NCBI RefSeq assembly: GCF_002215215.1
Contig: NZ_CP018632.1
Location: 6,072,501-6,136,500 of the forward strand
Direction: 5' to 3'
Length of the DNA stretch: 64,000 nucleotides
Source: Granulosicoccus antarcticus IMCC3135
GTDB taxonomy: Bacteria > Pseudomonadota > Gammaproteobacteria > Granulosicoccales > Granulosicoccaceae
Positions 25,829-34,689 of the stretch are shown here, piece after piece. The notes beneath the pieces were generated by a model. The model was not told the origin of the DNA, did not search any database, and saw only the letters and a list, made by a program, of their open reading frames with translations. The position numbers and the translations under genes were made by a program. Within the stretch, counting starts at the first letter, position 1; the number at the start of each line of letters is the position of its first letter.

Positions 25829-26781
25829 TGGCTATTCAGTGGTTTCCCGGGCATATGCACAAAGCCCGCAAGGAAATGGCCAAGGTATTGCCCGAAGTCG
25901 ATGTAATCATCGAGGTTCTGGATGCCCGCATTCCCTGGAGCAGCGAGAACCCGATGCTGGCCAACATTGCCGGCGACAAGCCCTTGTTACGGGTTCTGAC
26001 AAAAGCCGATCTTGCCGACCCTGTCCGGACTGAGCAATGGCTGGTCGAATTACGTCGCCACGAGCGGCACGATGCCATTGCAATCACTGCCGGTGACCCG
26101 GCGATCACCAAGGCCATACCGCAACGCCTCAAAGCACTGGTCCCACCTCCGACCTCACCTCGCCTCAAGCCCTATGTCGCCATGGTGATGGGCATTCCCA
26201 ATGTTGGCAAATCCACATTGATCAACAAACTGGCAGGTCGGGTTGTGGCTAAAACCGGCAATGAGCCTGCCATCACCAAACGACAGCAGCTGATCACTCT
26301 CAGCGAACACTGGCGCCTGCGCGACACCCCGGGCATGCTGTGGCCCAAGGTTGAGAACGAAGCCAGCGGCTACCGGCTGGCTGCTACGGGAGCGGTGCGA
26401 GATACCGCCATGGACAGCTCAGAAGTAGCGGCCTACCTGCTGGATCACCTCTGTGTTCACTACGCAGAAGCATTACGGGCCCGTTACGGCAAGACGCTAC
26501 CGTTGGATGAGAGCGTGCAGACGCTAGAGGCCATTGGCAAGATGCGCGGCTGCCTTGGTGGCGGTGGATTGATCGATTTTGATCGAGCCGGACGTCTGCT
26601 GTTGTCCGAATTTCGTGCCGGCCTACTGGGTGGAATGACGCTTGAGACTCCGGCCATGCGCCAGAAAGAGGAGGCAGAAACCGCCAAACGGCTCGCTGAA
26701 ATCGCCGCACGACGCGAACAGCGTCGCGAAAAGAAATCCGAAGAGCGCAGTGCCAGAAAAGCACGCAAGAAAAACAGTTAG
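25828..26781 (+). CDS. Ribosome biogenesis GTPase YlqF/RbgA family
   Basis: 317 residues, circularly permuted GTPase. The order is G4 (TKADLAD, ~50), G5-like, G1/P-loop (GIPNVGKSTLINKLAG, ~135), a switch with conserved threonine, and G3 (DTPGMLWPK). The N-terminal IQWFPGHMHKARKEM is the signature of the family. It matures the large ribosomal subunit in Bacillus; many Gammaproteobacteria lack or vary it. The C-terminal tail is strongly basic (REQRREKKSEERSARKARKK), probably rRNA-contacting. Its TAG stop codon is formed partly by a palindromic repeat. Confidence 0.93.
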   Translation: MAIQWFPGHMHKARKEMAKVLPEVDVIIEVLDARIPWSSENPMLANIAGDKPLLRVLTKADLADPVRTEQWLVELRRHERHDAIAITAGDPAITKAIPQRLKALVPPPTSPRLKPYVAMVMGIPNVGKSTLINKLAGRVVAKTGNEPAITKRQQLITLSEHWRLRDTPGMLWPKVENEASGYRLAATGAVRDTAMDSSEVAAYLLDHLCVHYAEALRARYGKTLPLDESVQTLEAIGKMRGCLGGGGLIDFDRAGRLLLSEFRAGLLGGMTLETPAMRQKEEAETAKRLAEIAARREQRREKKSEERSARKARKKNS

Positions 26782-26800
26782 GGATTGTTTCACGATCCCT
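26780..26800. repeat. 21-bp palindromic repeat, copy 2
   Basis: Exact reverse complement of 16891-16911: arms AGGGATTGT and ACGATCCCT with a TTC centre, nine base pairs including a G-U in the + strand RNA. Its first two bases complete the TAG stop of the YlqF-like gene, as copy 1 does for the HAD gene. It may act as a transcript end without a U-tract, or be a dispersed REP-like element. Confidence 0.8.
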
Positions 26801-26987
26801 TAAGCGAGTAAGCAGTGGCGATCGTTCACAACTGAACAGTCGCCGACTCGGTGTCCAGGAGCCTAAAACCTTGACCACTCCACAGAACAGGCCTGCAATC
26901 GCTCCGAATATGCCGCCATCGCGAGTCACTGCTCGATAAAATAACCCCAACGCCGCTAATTTCTCTACCTGCCTCGGCTTCATTAGG

Positions 26988-27025
26988 TTTTCGACAGGTT
27001 TGGAGGCTTCCGAACCTGTCGGAAG
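26988..27025 (+). promoter_or_regulatory. Leader hairpin overlapping the Shine-Dalgarno of the small lipoprotein gene
   Basis: CGACAGGTT (26992-27000) pairs perfectly with AACCTGTCG (27013-27021). The stem can be extended by TTTT with GGAAG, including wobble pairs, reaching into the ribosome binding site GGAAGGGAG at 27021-27029, 8 nt before the ATG at 27038. The 12-nt loop contains its own GGAGGC-type sequence. The layout suggests that folding could lower translation initiation. Evidence is by eye only. Confidence 0.45.
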
Positions 27026-27037
27026 GGAGATACAGCA

Positions 27038-27439
27038 ATGTCCGGCGACAAGATTTCGATCGTACCTGCACTACTCATCAGTGTCAGTTTACTGGGCGCG
27101 TGTTCCACCACGCCCAGCTCTCACAAGGCACAGCAGGGCGAAATCATTGCGCGCTGGACTCATTGCATTCAAAAATTCAGCCATGCATACACAGGCTCAG
27201 CTGCCATGATGGCGCGGCGAGCAGAGGCGCACTGCGAAGGGCACCGTCGGGATGTTGTTGCCACCTTCCCGGGGCACTTGAAGAACCGGATTGAATCGCT
27301 ACTTTCACAACGTGCATACAAGATAACCACAGCGCAAGTTATCAAGACGACTGGTAGTGACTCCTGGAGTGCCTCGAAAGATGCCCAATTTGACATCTTG
27401 AGGATGCGCTTGCTGGAGGCGCGAAAGGCCGATCTGTGA
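27038..27439 (+). CDS. Small putative lipoprotein, unknown function
   Basis: 133 residues with a lipoprotein signal (ISIVPALLISVSLLGAC, acylated Cys at about 22). The mature part is basic and helical, with two more cysteines (WTHCIQKF, AHCEGHRR) that could form a disulfide. A strong GGAAGGGAG ribosome binding site supports the start. No family is recognised. It lies 60 nt upstream of the FKBP gene on the same strand, so it may share a transcript, and it is preceded by a stem-loop overlapping its ribosome binding site. Confidence 0.7.
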   Translation: MSGDKISIVPALLISVSLLGACSTTPSSHKAQQGEIIARWTHCIQKFSHAYTGSAAMMARRAEAHCEGHRRDVVATFPGHLKNRIESLLSQRAYKITTAQVIKTTGSDSWSASKDAQFDILRMRLLEARKADL

Positions 27440-27499
27440 CATAGTGCCGAGGTTTTCAAATCTACCTCTATTCTTTCAAGACAAGGATCGGATCGACTA

Positions 27500-28180
27500 A
27501 TGAAACGAACACTACTAGCTTCCGCCACGGCTGCAATACTCACCGGTGCGCTGGCCAGCTCAGCTATCGCGCAAGACACAACCCTCGAAACTCCAGAGTC
27601 CAAGATCAGCTACGGTCTGGGCATGATGATCGGTGAACGCGTTCTGCAGCAATATGGCGAACTGGACTACGACCTGCTTATGCAAGGTATGAAAGCCCAG
27701 AAAGCCGGTGAAGAAACGCTGATCACGATGGAAGAGGCACAAATGGCTCTTCAGGCTCAGCAGGAAGAAGTTGCGGCAGCCGCAGCTGCTGTTGCTCAGG
27801 AAAAAGGCGACGGCTTTCTGGCTGAGAACAAAGCAAAAGAAGGTGTTGCAGTCACTGATAGCGGCCTGCAGTATGAAGTCATCACTGAAGGCGACGGCGC
27901 CAAGCCAACTGCCGATGACACGGTCAGTGTTCACTATGTCGGTACGCTGATGGACGGCACTGAGTTCGATAGCTCAATTGCTCGTGGCGAACCAGCCTCT
28001 TTCCCTCTCAAGGGCGTCATTCCGGGCTGGACCGAAGGTCTGCAGCTGATGAATGTTGGCAGCAAGTACCGCTTCGTGATTCCTTCTGATCTGGCTTATG
28101 GTGAGCGTGGCGCTGGCCAGGCGATCGGACCCGGCGAGACACTGGTATTCGAAGTCGAACTGCTTGAAATCAAGTCGTAA
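27500..28180 (+). CDS. Periplasmic FKBP-type peptidyl-prolyl isomerase (FkpA/Mip-like)
   Basis: 226 residues. Signal peptide to about 24 (LASSAIAQD). The N-terminal dimerisation domain (SKISYGLGMMIGERVLQQY, then a long Ala/Gln/Glu helix) is followed by the FKBP domain from about 120 (GLQYEVITEGDGAKPTADDTVSVHYVGTLMDGTEFDSS, GVIPGWTEGLQLM, YRFVIPSDLAYGERG, LVFEVELLEI). The active-site aromatic and acidic residues (Y, F, D, W) are in place. A periplasmic folding catalyst and chaperone. A 12-bp hairpin follows the stop. Confidence 0.94.
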   Translation: MKRTLLASATAAILTGALASSAIAQDTTLETPESKISYGLGMMIGERVLQQYGELDYDLLMQGMKAQKAGEETLITMEEAQMALQAQQEEVAAAAAAVAQEKGDGFLAENKAKEGVAVTDSGLQYEVITEGDGAKPTADDTVSVHYVGTLMDGTEFDSSIARGEPASFPLKGVIPGWTEGLQLMNVGSKYRFVIPSDLAYGERGAGQAIGPGETLVFEVELLEIKS

Positions 28181-28201
28181 TAACGACTAGTCAGTGAAGT
28201 C

Positions 28202-28233
28202 GCATGGCGGGCCGATACTCTGGCCCGCCATGC
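28202..28233. terminator. Strong hairpin between convergent fkpA-like and betA genes
   Basis: A perfect 12-bp GC-rich stem (GCATGGCGGGCC / GGCCCGCCATGC) with an 8-nt loop lies 21 nt after the FKBP stop and 12 nt beyond the end of the convergent betA. There is no U-tract on either side, so it is not a classical intrinsic terminator, but its position suits a transcript end or RNA 3'-end protection in both directions. Confidence 0.65.
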
Positions 28234-28245
28234 AAAATAGCCCGA

Positions 28246-29934
28246 TCAGACTGCTTTTCTGTCGTGTCCAGTCTTGGACCGTTGCAGATTTCGCCAGTCA
28301 TCCGGCTCCCACACTGGCGCATCTTCCGCTGGTAGTGACTTGCCCCTGATCAGATCAGCGGCACGCTCAGCCACCATCATGCTTGGTGCATTCAGATTGC
28401 CATTGGTGATACTGGGGAAAATCGAAGAATCGACCACCCGCAAGCCCTGGGCTCCGCGAACACGGCAATCCTGATCCAGCACCGCCATCGGATCATTGTC
28501 GGCCCCCATCTTGACGGTACACGAAGGATGATAGGCACTTTCCACATTAGCCTTGACCCAGCGATCAATCGACTCATCTGATTCCACATCGAAACCTGGC
28601 TGAATTTCGTCGCCACGAAAAGGTGCCAGAGATTTTTGTTGCAATACTTCCCGGGTCAGCCGAATGCAGTCACGCCAGTCCTGGATATCCTGCTTGTCCT
28701 GCAGATAGTTGAACTGAATCTTCGGCGGCTGGAACGGATCAGCCGAACTGATTGCGACATGCCCGCGACTACGCGGCTTGTTCGGTCCGACGTGAACCTG
28801 AAAACCATCACCGGCAAAAGCGGCACGTCCGTCATAACGCATGGCACCTGGCAGGAAGTGGTACTGGACGTTTGGCCATTTAAGACCGGCGCGTGAACGG
28901 ATAAAGCCACAGGACTCAAAATGATTGGTAGCGCCCAGGCCCTGCTTGGTGAAAACCCAGCGAGCACCGATCAACCCCTTGCGCCACCATGACAACTCAC
29001 GATTAAGCGAGATTGGCTGTGTGCATTTGTACTGGAAATAGACTTCCAGGTGATCCTGCAGATTGGCACCGACACCGGGAGACTCTATTACAACGGGTAC
29101 ATCAGCCGCCGACAGAACATCGACAGGACCAATGCCAGAGCGTTGCAATATGGCTGGTGAACCGATGGAGCCTGCCGACAGAATTACTTCACCGCGCGTG
29201 AATATCTTCATCTGGCGACCGGCGGTGCGATAACTCACACCTATAGCCCGAGTACCTTCCATGATCACCTGATCGACAACGACGCGTGGAATGATCTTCA
29301 GATTAGAACGACCACGTATCGGCTTGAGGTAACTGCGAGAGGCTGAGGCGCGCTGGCCTCCGGCAATCGACATGTTCTTCTGACCAAAGCCTTCCTGCTG
29401 ATAACCGTTGTAGTCGGCAGTAAAGGGATAGCCGGCATCTTCGCCGGCGTCAATAAAGGCCTGATAAAGCGGGTTGAGACGCATATCGTTGCCGCCGTTG
29501 ACCCCCACAGGTCCGTCACCACCACGATAGCGATTCTCGCCGTGATGCCAGGCTTCCATGCGCTTGTAATAGGGCAGGCAATTGGCGTAGTTCCAGCCGG
29601 TGGCACCGGCCTCTTCCCATTCATCAATATCGCAGGCATGCCCCCTCACGAACGCCATGCCATTGATGGAAGAGGAACCACCAATAACCTTGCCACGTGG
29701 GCAATCCATGCGACGCCCGTCAAGCCCGGGCTCCGGATCCGACTCGAACCCCCAGTTGTATTTCTTCATGTTCATGGGAATTGACAGCGCCGTAGGCATT
29801 CGGATCAACAAGCTACCGTCATCCCCGCCCGCCTCCAGCAAGGCAACCGACACACTGGGATCTTCTGACAGCCGTGCAGCCAGCACACAACCGGCTGAAC
29901 CGGCCCCTACAATGACGTAGTCAAATTCGATCAT
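28246..29934 (-). CDS. betA: Choline dehydrogenase (GMC oxidoreductase)
   Basis: 562 residues, FAD-dependent. The dinucleotide-binding motif is [23 protein letters not shown] signatures are [20 protein letters not shown] and [16 protein letters not shown]. The catalytic histidine lies in [13 protein letters not shown] and a second conserved polar residue in [11 protein letters not shown]. Length and motifs fit BetA, which oxidises choline to betaine aldehyde in glycine-betaine synthesis or choline catabolism. No betB, betI or choline transporter adjoins it, so the aldehyde step must be encoded elsewhere. A related alcohol as substrate cannot be excluded. Confidence 0.92.
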   Translation of the reverse strand: MIEFDYVIVGAGSAGCVLAARLSEDPSVSVALLEAGGDDGSLLIRMPTALSIPMNMKKYNWGFESDPEPGLDGRRMDCPRGKVIGGSSSINGMAFVRGHACDIDEWEEAGATGWNYANCLPYYKRMEAWHHGENRYRGGDGPVGVNGGNDMRLNPLYQAFIDAGEDAGYPFTADYNGYQQEGFGQKNMSIAGGQRASASRSYLKPIRGRSNLKIIPRVVVDQVIMEGTRAIGVSYRTAGRQMKIFTRGEVILSAGSIGSPAILQRSGIGPVDVLSAADVPVVIESPGVGANLQDHLEVYFQYKCTQPISLNRELSWWRKGLIGARWVFTKQGLGATNHFESCGFIRSRAGLKWPNVQYHFLPGAMRYDGRAAFAGDGFQVHVGPNKPRSRGHVAISSADPFQPPKIQFNYLQDKQDIQDWRDCIRLTREVLQQKSLAPFRGDEIQPGFDVESDESIDRWVKANVESAYHPSCTVKMGADNDPMAVLDQDCRVRGAQGLRVVDSSIFPSITNGNLNAPSMMVAERAADLIRGKSLPAEDAPVWEPDDWRNLQRSKTGHDRKAV

Positions 29935-29970
29935 GAATAATTTTTCTCAGTTCGCTCGTGAAACCTCTGA

Positions 29971-30630
29971 CTACTTGGTACCGAAGATGCGGTCACCGGC
30001 ATCACCGAGACCCGGGACGATATAGCCATGGTCGTTGAGTTTTTCGTCAACAGCTGCCGTCACGACCGGTACGTCCGGATGTGCCTTGTTGAATGCTTCG
30101 ACGCCTTCTGGGGCGCTGATCAGGCAGACAAAGCGTATATCACGAGCACCACCTTGCTTCAGGCGATGAATCGCGGAAATAGCCGAATTTCCGGTAGCCA
30201 GCATGGGGTCGACGACAACAATCAGACGATCCTCCATGTTGTTGGGCACCTTGTAGTAGTACTCAACCGCCTGCAGCGTTTCCGGATCCCTGTACAGACC
30301 GACATGCCCGACCCGGGCAGAAGGAATGACGTCGAGCATACCGTCGAGCATGCCATTACCGGCACGCAAGATGGAGATGAAAGCCAGCTTGCGACCCTTC
30401 AGCATGGGTGCATCCATGGCCTGTACCGGCGTCTCGATACTGCGATTTTCCAGAGGCTGATCGCGCGTGACTTCAAAACACAGCAACCACGATATTTCGC
30501 GCAGCAACGCGCGAAAAGCCGATGTCGGCTGCTCTTTCATGCGCATCAGGGTCAGCTTGTGCTGCACCAATGGATGGCGAACGATGGTGGCCTTCAGGCC
30601 TCTGTCAATCAAGTCCTGTTCAGTCAGCAT
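29971..30630 (-). CDS. upp: Uracil phosphoribosyltransferase
   Basis: 219 residues. Pyrimidine salvage: uracil plus PRPP to UMP. Visible features are [13 protein letters not shown] at the N-terminus, [16 protein letters not shown], the PRPP-binding loop [13 protein letters not shown], and the uracil-binding C-terminal [17 protein letters not shown]. Slightly longer than the ~208 residues typical of E. coli Upp. Lies 36 nt downstream of nothing on its strand except ettA (54 nt upstream), so it may be read with ettA. Confidence 0.96.
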   Translation of the reverse strand: MLTEQDLIDRGLKATIVRHPLVQHKLTLMRMKEQPTSAFRALLREISWLLCFEVTRDQPLENRSIETPVQAMDAPMLKGRKLAFISILRAGNGMLDGMLDVIPSARVGHVGLYRDPETLQAVEYYYKVPNNMEDRLIVVVDPMLATGNSAISAIHRLKQGGARDIRFVCLISAPEGVEAFNKAHPDVPVVTAAVDEKLNDHGYIVPGLGDAGDRIFGTK

Positions 30631-30684
30631 GTTTTTGAGGTTTCCGTGTCGTGGTTAGTCTTGATCTCATTGTCCAGCAGCCGT

Positions 30685-32352
30685 TCAAACAGCCAGTTTC
30701 TTGTAACGTACACGCTTGGGCTGACTCGCAGACTCACCCAGGCGTTCGCGACGATCGGCTTCGTACTCGGTGTAGTTACCGTCAAAGAAATTGATTTCAC
30801 TGGGGTCTTCGTAAGACAGAATATGGGTAGCCACACGATCCAGGAACCAGCGATCATGCGAGATGACAATGGCGCAGCCGGCAAAATCCAGCAGTGCCTC
30901 TTCCAGTGCACGCAGTGTTTCAACGTCCAGATCGTTTGAGGGCTCATCGAGCAGCAAGACGTTGGCGCCCTGCTTGAGGGTCATGGCCAGATGTAGTCGT
31001 CCACGCTCTCCACCGGACAGATCCTTGACGAACTTCTGCTGATCGCTGCCTTTGAAATTGAAGCGTCCCACGTATTGGCGCGCAGGCATTTCATAGTTGT
31101 TGATGGAGATCATCTCACTGCCTTCAGCAAGCACATCGAAGACAGTTTTCTCGCCATTCAGATCATCACGACTCTGATCCACGTAGGCCAGTTCAACGGT
31201 TTCACCGATAGTGATTGCACCAGAATCTGGCTGTTCCTCACCCATCAACATGCGGAACAAGGTCGATTTACCTGCCCCGTTGCCACCAATGACACCCACG
31301 ATGGCGCCTTTGGGAATACTGAAGGAGAGATCTTCTATCAGGACTCTGTCACCGTAGGACTTGGTAACATTTTCAAAATCAATGACCTTGTCACCCAGAC
31401 GCGGGCCAGGTGGGATATATATTTCGTTGGTCTCGGAACGCTTCTGAAATTCCTGAGACTGCATTTCCTCGAAACGCTGCAAGCGCGCCTTGGACTTGGA
31501 CTGACGGCCCTTGGCACCTTGTCGTACCCATTCCAGTTCTGCCTTCATGGCCTTGGCATGGGAAGATTCTTGCTTGGACTCGGCATCAAGTCGGGCGGAT
31601 TTCTGATCAAGCCAGCCTGAATAGTTGCCTTCGTAGGGAATGCCTTGCCCCCGATCCAGCTCCAGAATCCAGCCAGCCACGTTGTCCAGAAAGTAACGGT
31701 CATGGGTAATGGCAACCACAGTACCGTTGAAATCGTGCAGAAAGTGCTCCAGCCAGGCAACCGAATCGGCGTCCAGATGGTTGGTTGGCTCATCGAGCAA
31801 CAACATGTCGGGGCCAGAGAGCAGCAAACGACACAAGGCGACTCGTCGTTTCTCACCACCGGACAAATGGGCGACATTCTCGTCCCAGGGTGGCAGTCTC
31901 AGGGCGTCTGCTGCGATATCCATCTGATGTTGCAGATTGTGGGCATCGGATGCCTCGATAATGGCTTCCAGTCTACCCTGCTCTGCTGCCAGAGCGTCGA
32001 AATCAGCATCGGGCTCGGCATAGGCGGCATAGACCTCGTCCAGCCGTGCCTGAGCGCTCTTGATCTCGTCAACAGCCTCTTCGACCACTTCACGCACGCT
32101 CTTGGCCGGATCCAGCTGGGGCTCCTGCTCCAGGTAACCCACCTTGATGCCCGGCATGGGCCGTGCTTCACCTTCTATTTCCTCATCCAGACCAGCCATG
32201 ATCTTGAGTAAGGTAGATTTACCGGAACCATTCAGGCCCAGCACGCCGATCTTGGCGCCGGGAAAGAACGAGAGCGATATGTTCTTGAGAATTTGTCGCT
32301 TGGGTGGCACAACCTTGCCAACCCGGTTCATGGTGTAAACGTACTGAGCCAT
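30685..32352 (-). CDS. ettA: Energy-dependent translational throttle protein EttA (ABC-F)
   Basis: 555 residues, two ABC domains without membrane segments. Walker A GLNGSGKST and GGNGAGKST; signatures LSGGEKRRVALCRLLL and LSGGERGRLHLAMTL; Walker B LLLDEPTNHLDADS and LLLDEPSNDLDVET. The N-terminal MAQYVYTMNRVGKVVPPKRQIL and the linker (KQESSHAKAMKAELEWVRQGAKGRQSKSKARL, shown here only as a position marker around residues 255-285) are typical of EttA. It binds the ribosomal E-site and couples translation to ATP/ADP level. Confidence 0.96.
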   Translation of the reverse strand: MAQYVYTMNRVGKVVPPKRQILKNISLSFFPGAKIGVLGLNGSGKSTLLKIMAGLDEEIEGEARPMPGIKVGYLEQEPQLDPAKSVREVVEEAVDEIKSAQARLDEVYAAYAEPDADFDALAAEQGRLEAIIEASDAHNLQHQMDIAADALRLPPWDENVAHLSGGEKRRVALCRLLLSGPDMLLLDEPTNHLDADSVAWLEHFLHDFNGTVVAITHDRYFLDNVAGWILELDRGQGIPYEGNYSGWLDQKSARLDAESKQESSHAKAMKAELEWVRQGAKGRQSKSKARLQRFEEMQSQEFQKRSETNEIYIPPGPRLGDKVIDFENVTKSYGDRVLIEDLSFSIPKGAIVGVIGGNGAGKSTLFRMLMGEEQPDSGAITIGETVELAYVDQSRDDLNGEKTVFDVLAEGSEMISINNYEMPARQYVGRFNFKGSDQQKFVKDLSGGERGRLHLAMTLKQGANVLLLDEPSNDLDVETLRALEEALLDFAGCAIVISHDRWFLDRVATHILSYEDPSEINFFDGNYTEYEADRRERLGESASQPKRVRYKKLAV

Positions 32353-32571
32353 TGATTATCCGGCGAGCTATAAAGAACCCTAGTGTATCGAAAATGGCGC
32401 CGACTCCCCAGTATCAGGAGCTTCTGGACGACCTTGACGGGTCTTTAATAACCACAAACTGCGAACTTGTCATTTCCAAACTAGACTAAGCCAGCATTCG
32501 TACGGCTTTGACGGCTGCGCCTGAGCCATCGCCAAGCCTTCTCCGACACTTCTTCAGATCCAGAACGCCTC

Positions 32572-33810
32572 ATGTTCCAATCCTTTTTCCCCAGACCCAA
32601 GGTCTTTTTTCTTTCCGCTGTGGCATGGTTTTTTGTCTGCCTGGCCATCTGGTATGGTTTTGCTGATGGACTGGCTGATCAACTCAGTCTCATGCGAGAG
32701 GCCATGCCGACGATTGAGGGTGAACGCCCTCCTTTCCTGGACCCAGACAAGGTATGGGTCTATCAATTCATCGTGCTGGCAACTGCGTTGTTCTGTGTCG
32801 CCTGGTATTTCATTGATCGTAACCGCTGGTATTGGTGGGCTGTGTGCGGTAGTGCCGTGATTCTGCTGGTCTCCTACTTCCAGGTACAGCTAGGTGTCTG
32901 GTTGAACAACTGGTATGGCGATTTTTACGACCTGATTCAGCTGGCACTCTCGGAACAGGGCGTCAGCAAGATTACCACCGAACAGTTCTATGGCCAGCTG
33001 CTCACAGCGCTCTATATCCTGGTTCCCAATATCATCATTCTGGTTACCTTCGCATTCTTCACGTCGCACTATGTTTTCCGCTGGAGAACAGCAATGAACG
33101 ACTACTACATGACGCACTGGCAGGTTTTGCGTAACGTGGAAGGTGCCGCGCAGCGTGTCCAGGAAGACACCATGCGATTCGCCAGCATCATGGAAGGGCT
33201 GGGCTCAGCGTTCGTCAGCTCCATCATGACGCTGATTGCCTTTCTGCCATTGCTCTGGACTCTCTCAACCCATATTACAGAACTGCCTCTGGTGGGTGCC
33301 GTCAACGGCTCTCTGGTTTTTCTGGCGCTGATGTCTGCCATCTTCGGGACCGTCTTGCTGGCCCTGGTTGGCTACCGCCTGCCGGGATTGGAGTTCAACA
33401 ACCAGAAAGTCGAAGCGGCTTACCGAAAAGAGCTGGTGTACGGTGAAGACAGTGACGAACGGGCTGCGCCACCCACTATTCGCAATCTGTTCAGCGATGT
33501 ACGCCGAAACTACTTCAAGCTGTACTTCAACTATCTTTATTTCAATGTCTTTCGCTACGCCTACCTGCAGGGTGCCAACTTCATTCCGCTGATTGCTCTG
33601 GGCCCGACCTTTGTTGCTGGCGTCATCACCTTCGGTCTGTATCAGCAAATCAGCAATGCCTTCGGTCGTGTCGAGAACTCCTTCCAATTTCTGGTCAATT
33701 CATGGACCACCATCGTCGAGCTGATGTCAATTCACAAGCGTCTGAAAACATTCGAGTCACGCATAGATACCAGCCCGCAAGCTGCCGTCAAGCCTTCTCT
33801 AGAGCTATAA
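32572..33810 (+). CDS. sbmA: SbmA/BacA-family inner-membrane peptide transporter
   Basis: 412 residues with about seven to eight transmembrane segments and no ATPase domain. Characteristic stretches: YQFIVLATALFCVAWYFIDRNRWYWW, VWLNNWYGDFYDLIQ, YVFRWRTAMNDYYM, RVQEDTMRFASIMEGLG, and the C-terminal GRVENSFQFLVNSWTTIVELMSIHKRLKTFE. SbmA is a proton-driven importer of proline-rich antimicrobial peptides, microcins and bleomycin-like compounds. BacA of rhizobia supports host association, which would suit an alga-associated lifestyle (inference). Divergent from ettA with a 219-nt gap where no other gene is seen. Confidence 0.93.
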   Translation: MFQSFFPRPKVFFLSAVAWFFVCLAIWYGFADGLADQLSLMREAMPTIEGERPPFLDPDKVWVYQFIVLATALFCVAWYFIDRNRWYWWAVCGSAVILLVSYFQVQLGVWLNNWYGDFYDLIQLALSEQGVSKITTEQFYGQLLTALYILVPNIIILVTFAFFTSHYVFRWRTAMNDYYMTHWQVLRNVEGAAQRVQEDTMRFASIMEGLGSAFVSSIMTLIAFLPLLWTLSTHITELPLVGAVNGSLVFLALMSAIFGTVLLALVGYRLPGLEFNNQKVEAAYRKELVYGEDSDERAAPPTIRNLFSDVRRNYFKLYFNYLYFNVFRYAYLQGANFIPLIALGPTFVAGVITFGLYQQISNAFGRVENSFQFLVNSWTTIVELMSIHKRLKTFESRIDTSPQAAVKPSLEL

Positions 33811-33827
33811 GTCCAAGCGCTGGAACA

Positions 33828-33855
33828 AGCCACGAGGAAATATTGCCTCGTGGCT
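33828..33855. terminator. Hairpin between convergent sbmA and carbonic-anhydrase genes
   Basis: A perfect 10-bp stem (AGCCACGAGG / CCTCGTGGCT) with an 8-nt loop, 17 nt after the sbmA stop and 50 nt beyond the end of the opposing gene. No U-tract follows in either direction. Confidence 0.6.
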
Positions 33856-33905
33856 GCAGTCACTGTCAGGGGATCAAAATATCGGGTTGTATCACTCTTG
33901 GGCCC

Positions 33906-34430
33906 TTAGCATCTGACCACCGATAATTCGTTGTTATACAGATCAATCTTGTCCTTGTAGTTTTGTGCAGCCTTTGACAAATCCACCAAGGCCGCCTCAC
34001 TCAGAGGCTTGATGATCTTGGCCGGCGAGCCCAGCACCATTGAGCCATCAGGCACGATGGTGCCTTCGGTCACCAGGGCATTGGCGCCTATCAGGCAATT
34101 CTTGCCTATCACCGCATTATTGAGTACCACCGCATTCATGCCAATCAGGCTGCCATCGCCAATGGTGCAGCCATGCAGCATGACCTTGTGGCCCACCGTG
34201 ACATTCTTGCCGATACTCAGCGGTACGCCCTCATCCACATGCAGCACTGAACATTCCTGAATGTTGCTGCCCTCGCCAATCTCGATTGCCGCGTTGTCGC
34301 CACGAATGACGGCGTTAAACCAGATGCTGACATCTTCGCCGATCGTGACATTGCCGATCACCACTGCATCAGGGGCAATGAAATGACGCTCACTCAGGAC
34401 AGGCTGGTTATCTCCCAGGGCATACAGCAT
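33906..34430 (-). CDS. Gamma-class carbonic anhydrase family protein (YrdA-like)
   Basis: 174 residues forming a left-handed beta-helix of hexapeptide repeats (VVIGNVTIGEDVSIWFNAVIRGD, SVLHVDEG, NVTVGHKVMLHGCTIGDGSLIGMNAVV). The three metal-binding histidines are in LHVDEG and GHKVMLHG. The catalytic loop of archetypal Cam is absent, as in YrdA and CaiE-like proteins, so carbonic anhydrase activity is uncertain. The C-terminal helix (ALVDLSKAAQNYKDKIDLY) is normal for the group. Confidence 0.92.
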   Translation of the reverse strand: MLYALGDNQPVLSERHFIAPDAVVIGNVTIGEDVSIWFNAVIRGDNAAIEIGEGSNIQECSVLHVDEGVPLSIGKNVTVGHKVMLHGCTIGDGSLIGMNAVVLNNAVIGKNCLIGANALVTEGTIVPDGSMVLGSPAKIIKPLSEAALVDLSKAAQNYKDKIDLYNNELSVVRC

Positions 34431-34689
34431 GGCGTTTCATCCGATTTTGTGAAAATGAGCTAAATCTTAACGTAGTCGCCCCTCATCGTGATAATTGCGG
34501 GTTCGCAGGGGGCTGCATTAACAGTCATCGCTGAAGGACTACTCAGCTCTCATGAAATCAAGGTTTGTGAAACACATCTCAGCTTGAGCAACAGTGGGAC
34601 GACAAAGTACCAGCGCAGATACTTTCCGACCTTCAGCATCGCCCCCAACAAACCGCTAAGACAGAGGTAACACAAAACAGCAGAGCCTC

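Noticed and set aside
26384-26983. 199-codon minus-strand frame across the end of the YlqF-like gene
   Set aside because: Overlaps the end of a well-supported gene and has no family features; composition is that of a shadow frame.
30028-30939. 303-codon + strand frame opposite upp and ettA
   Set aside because: Antisense to two certain genes with complete catalytic motifs.
34488-34670. 60-codon frame upstream of the HAMP-like gene
   Set aside because: No ribosome binding site, no family features and low-complexity composition; probably non-coding.
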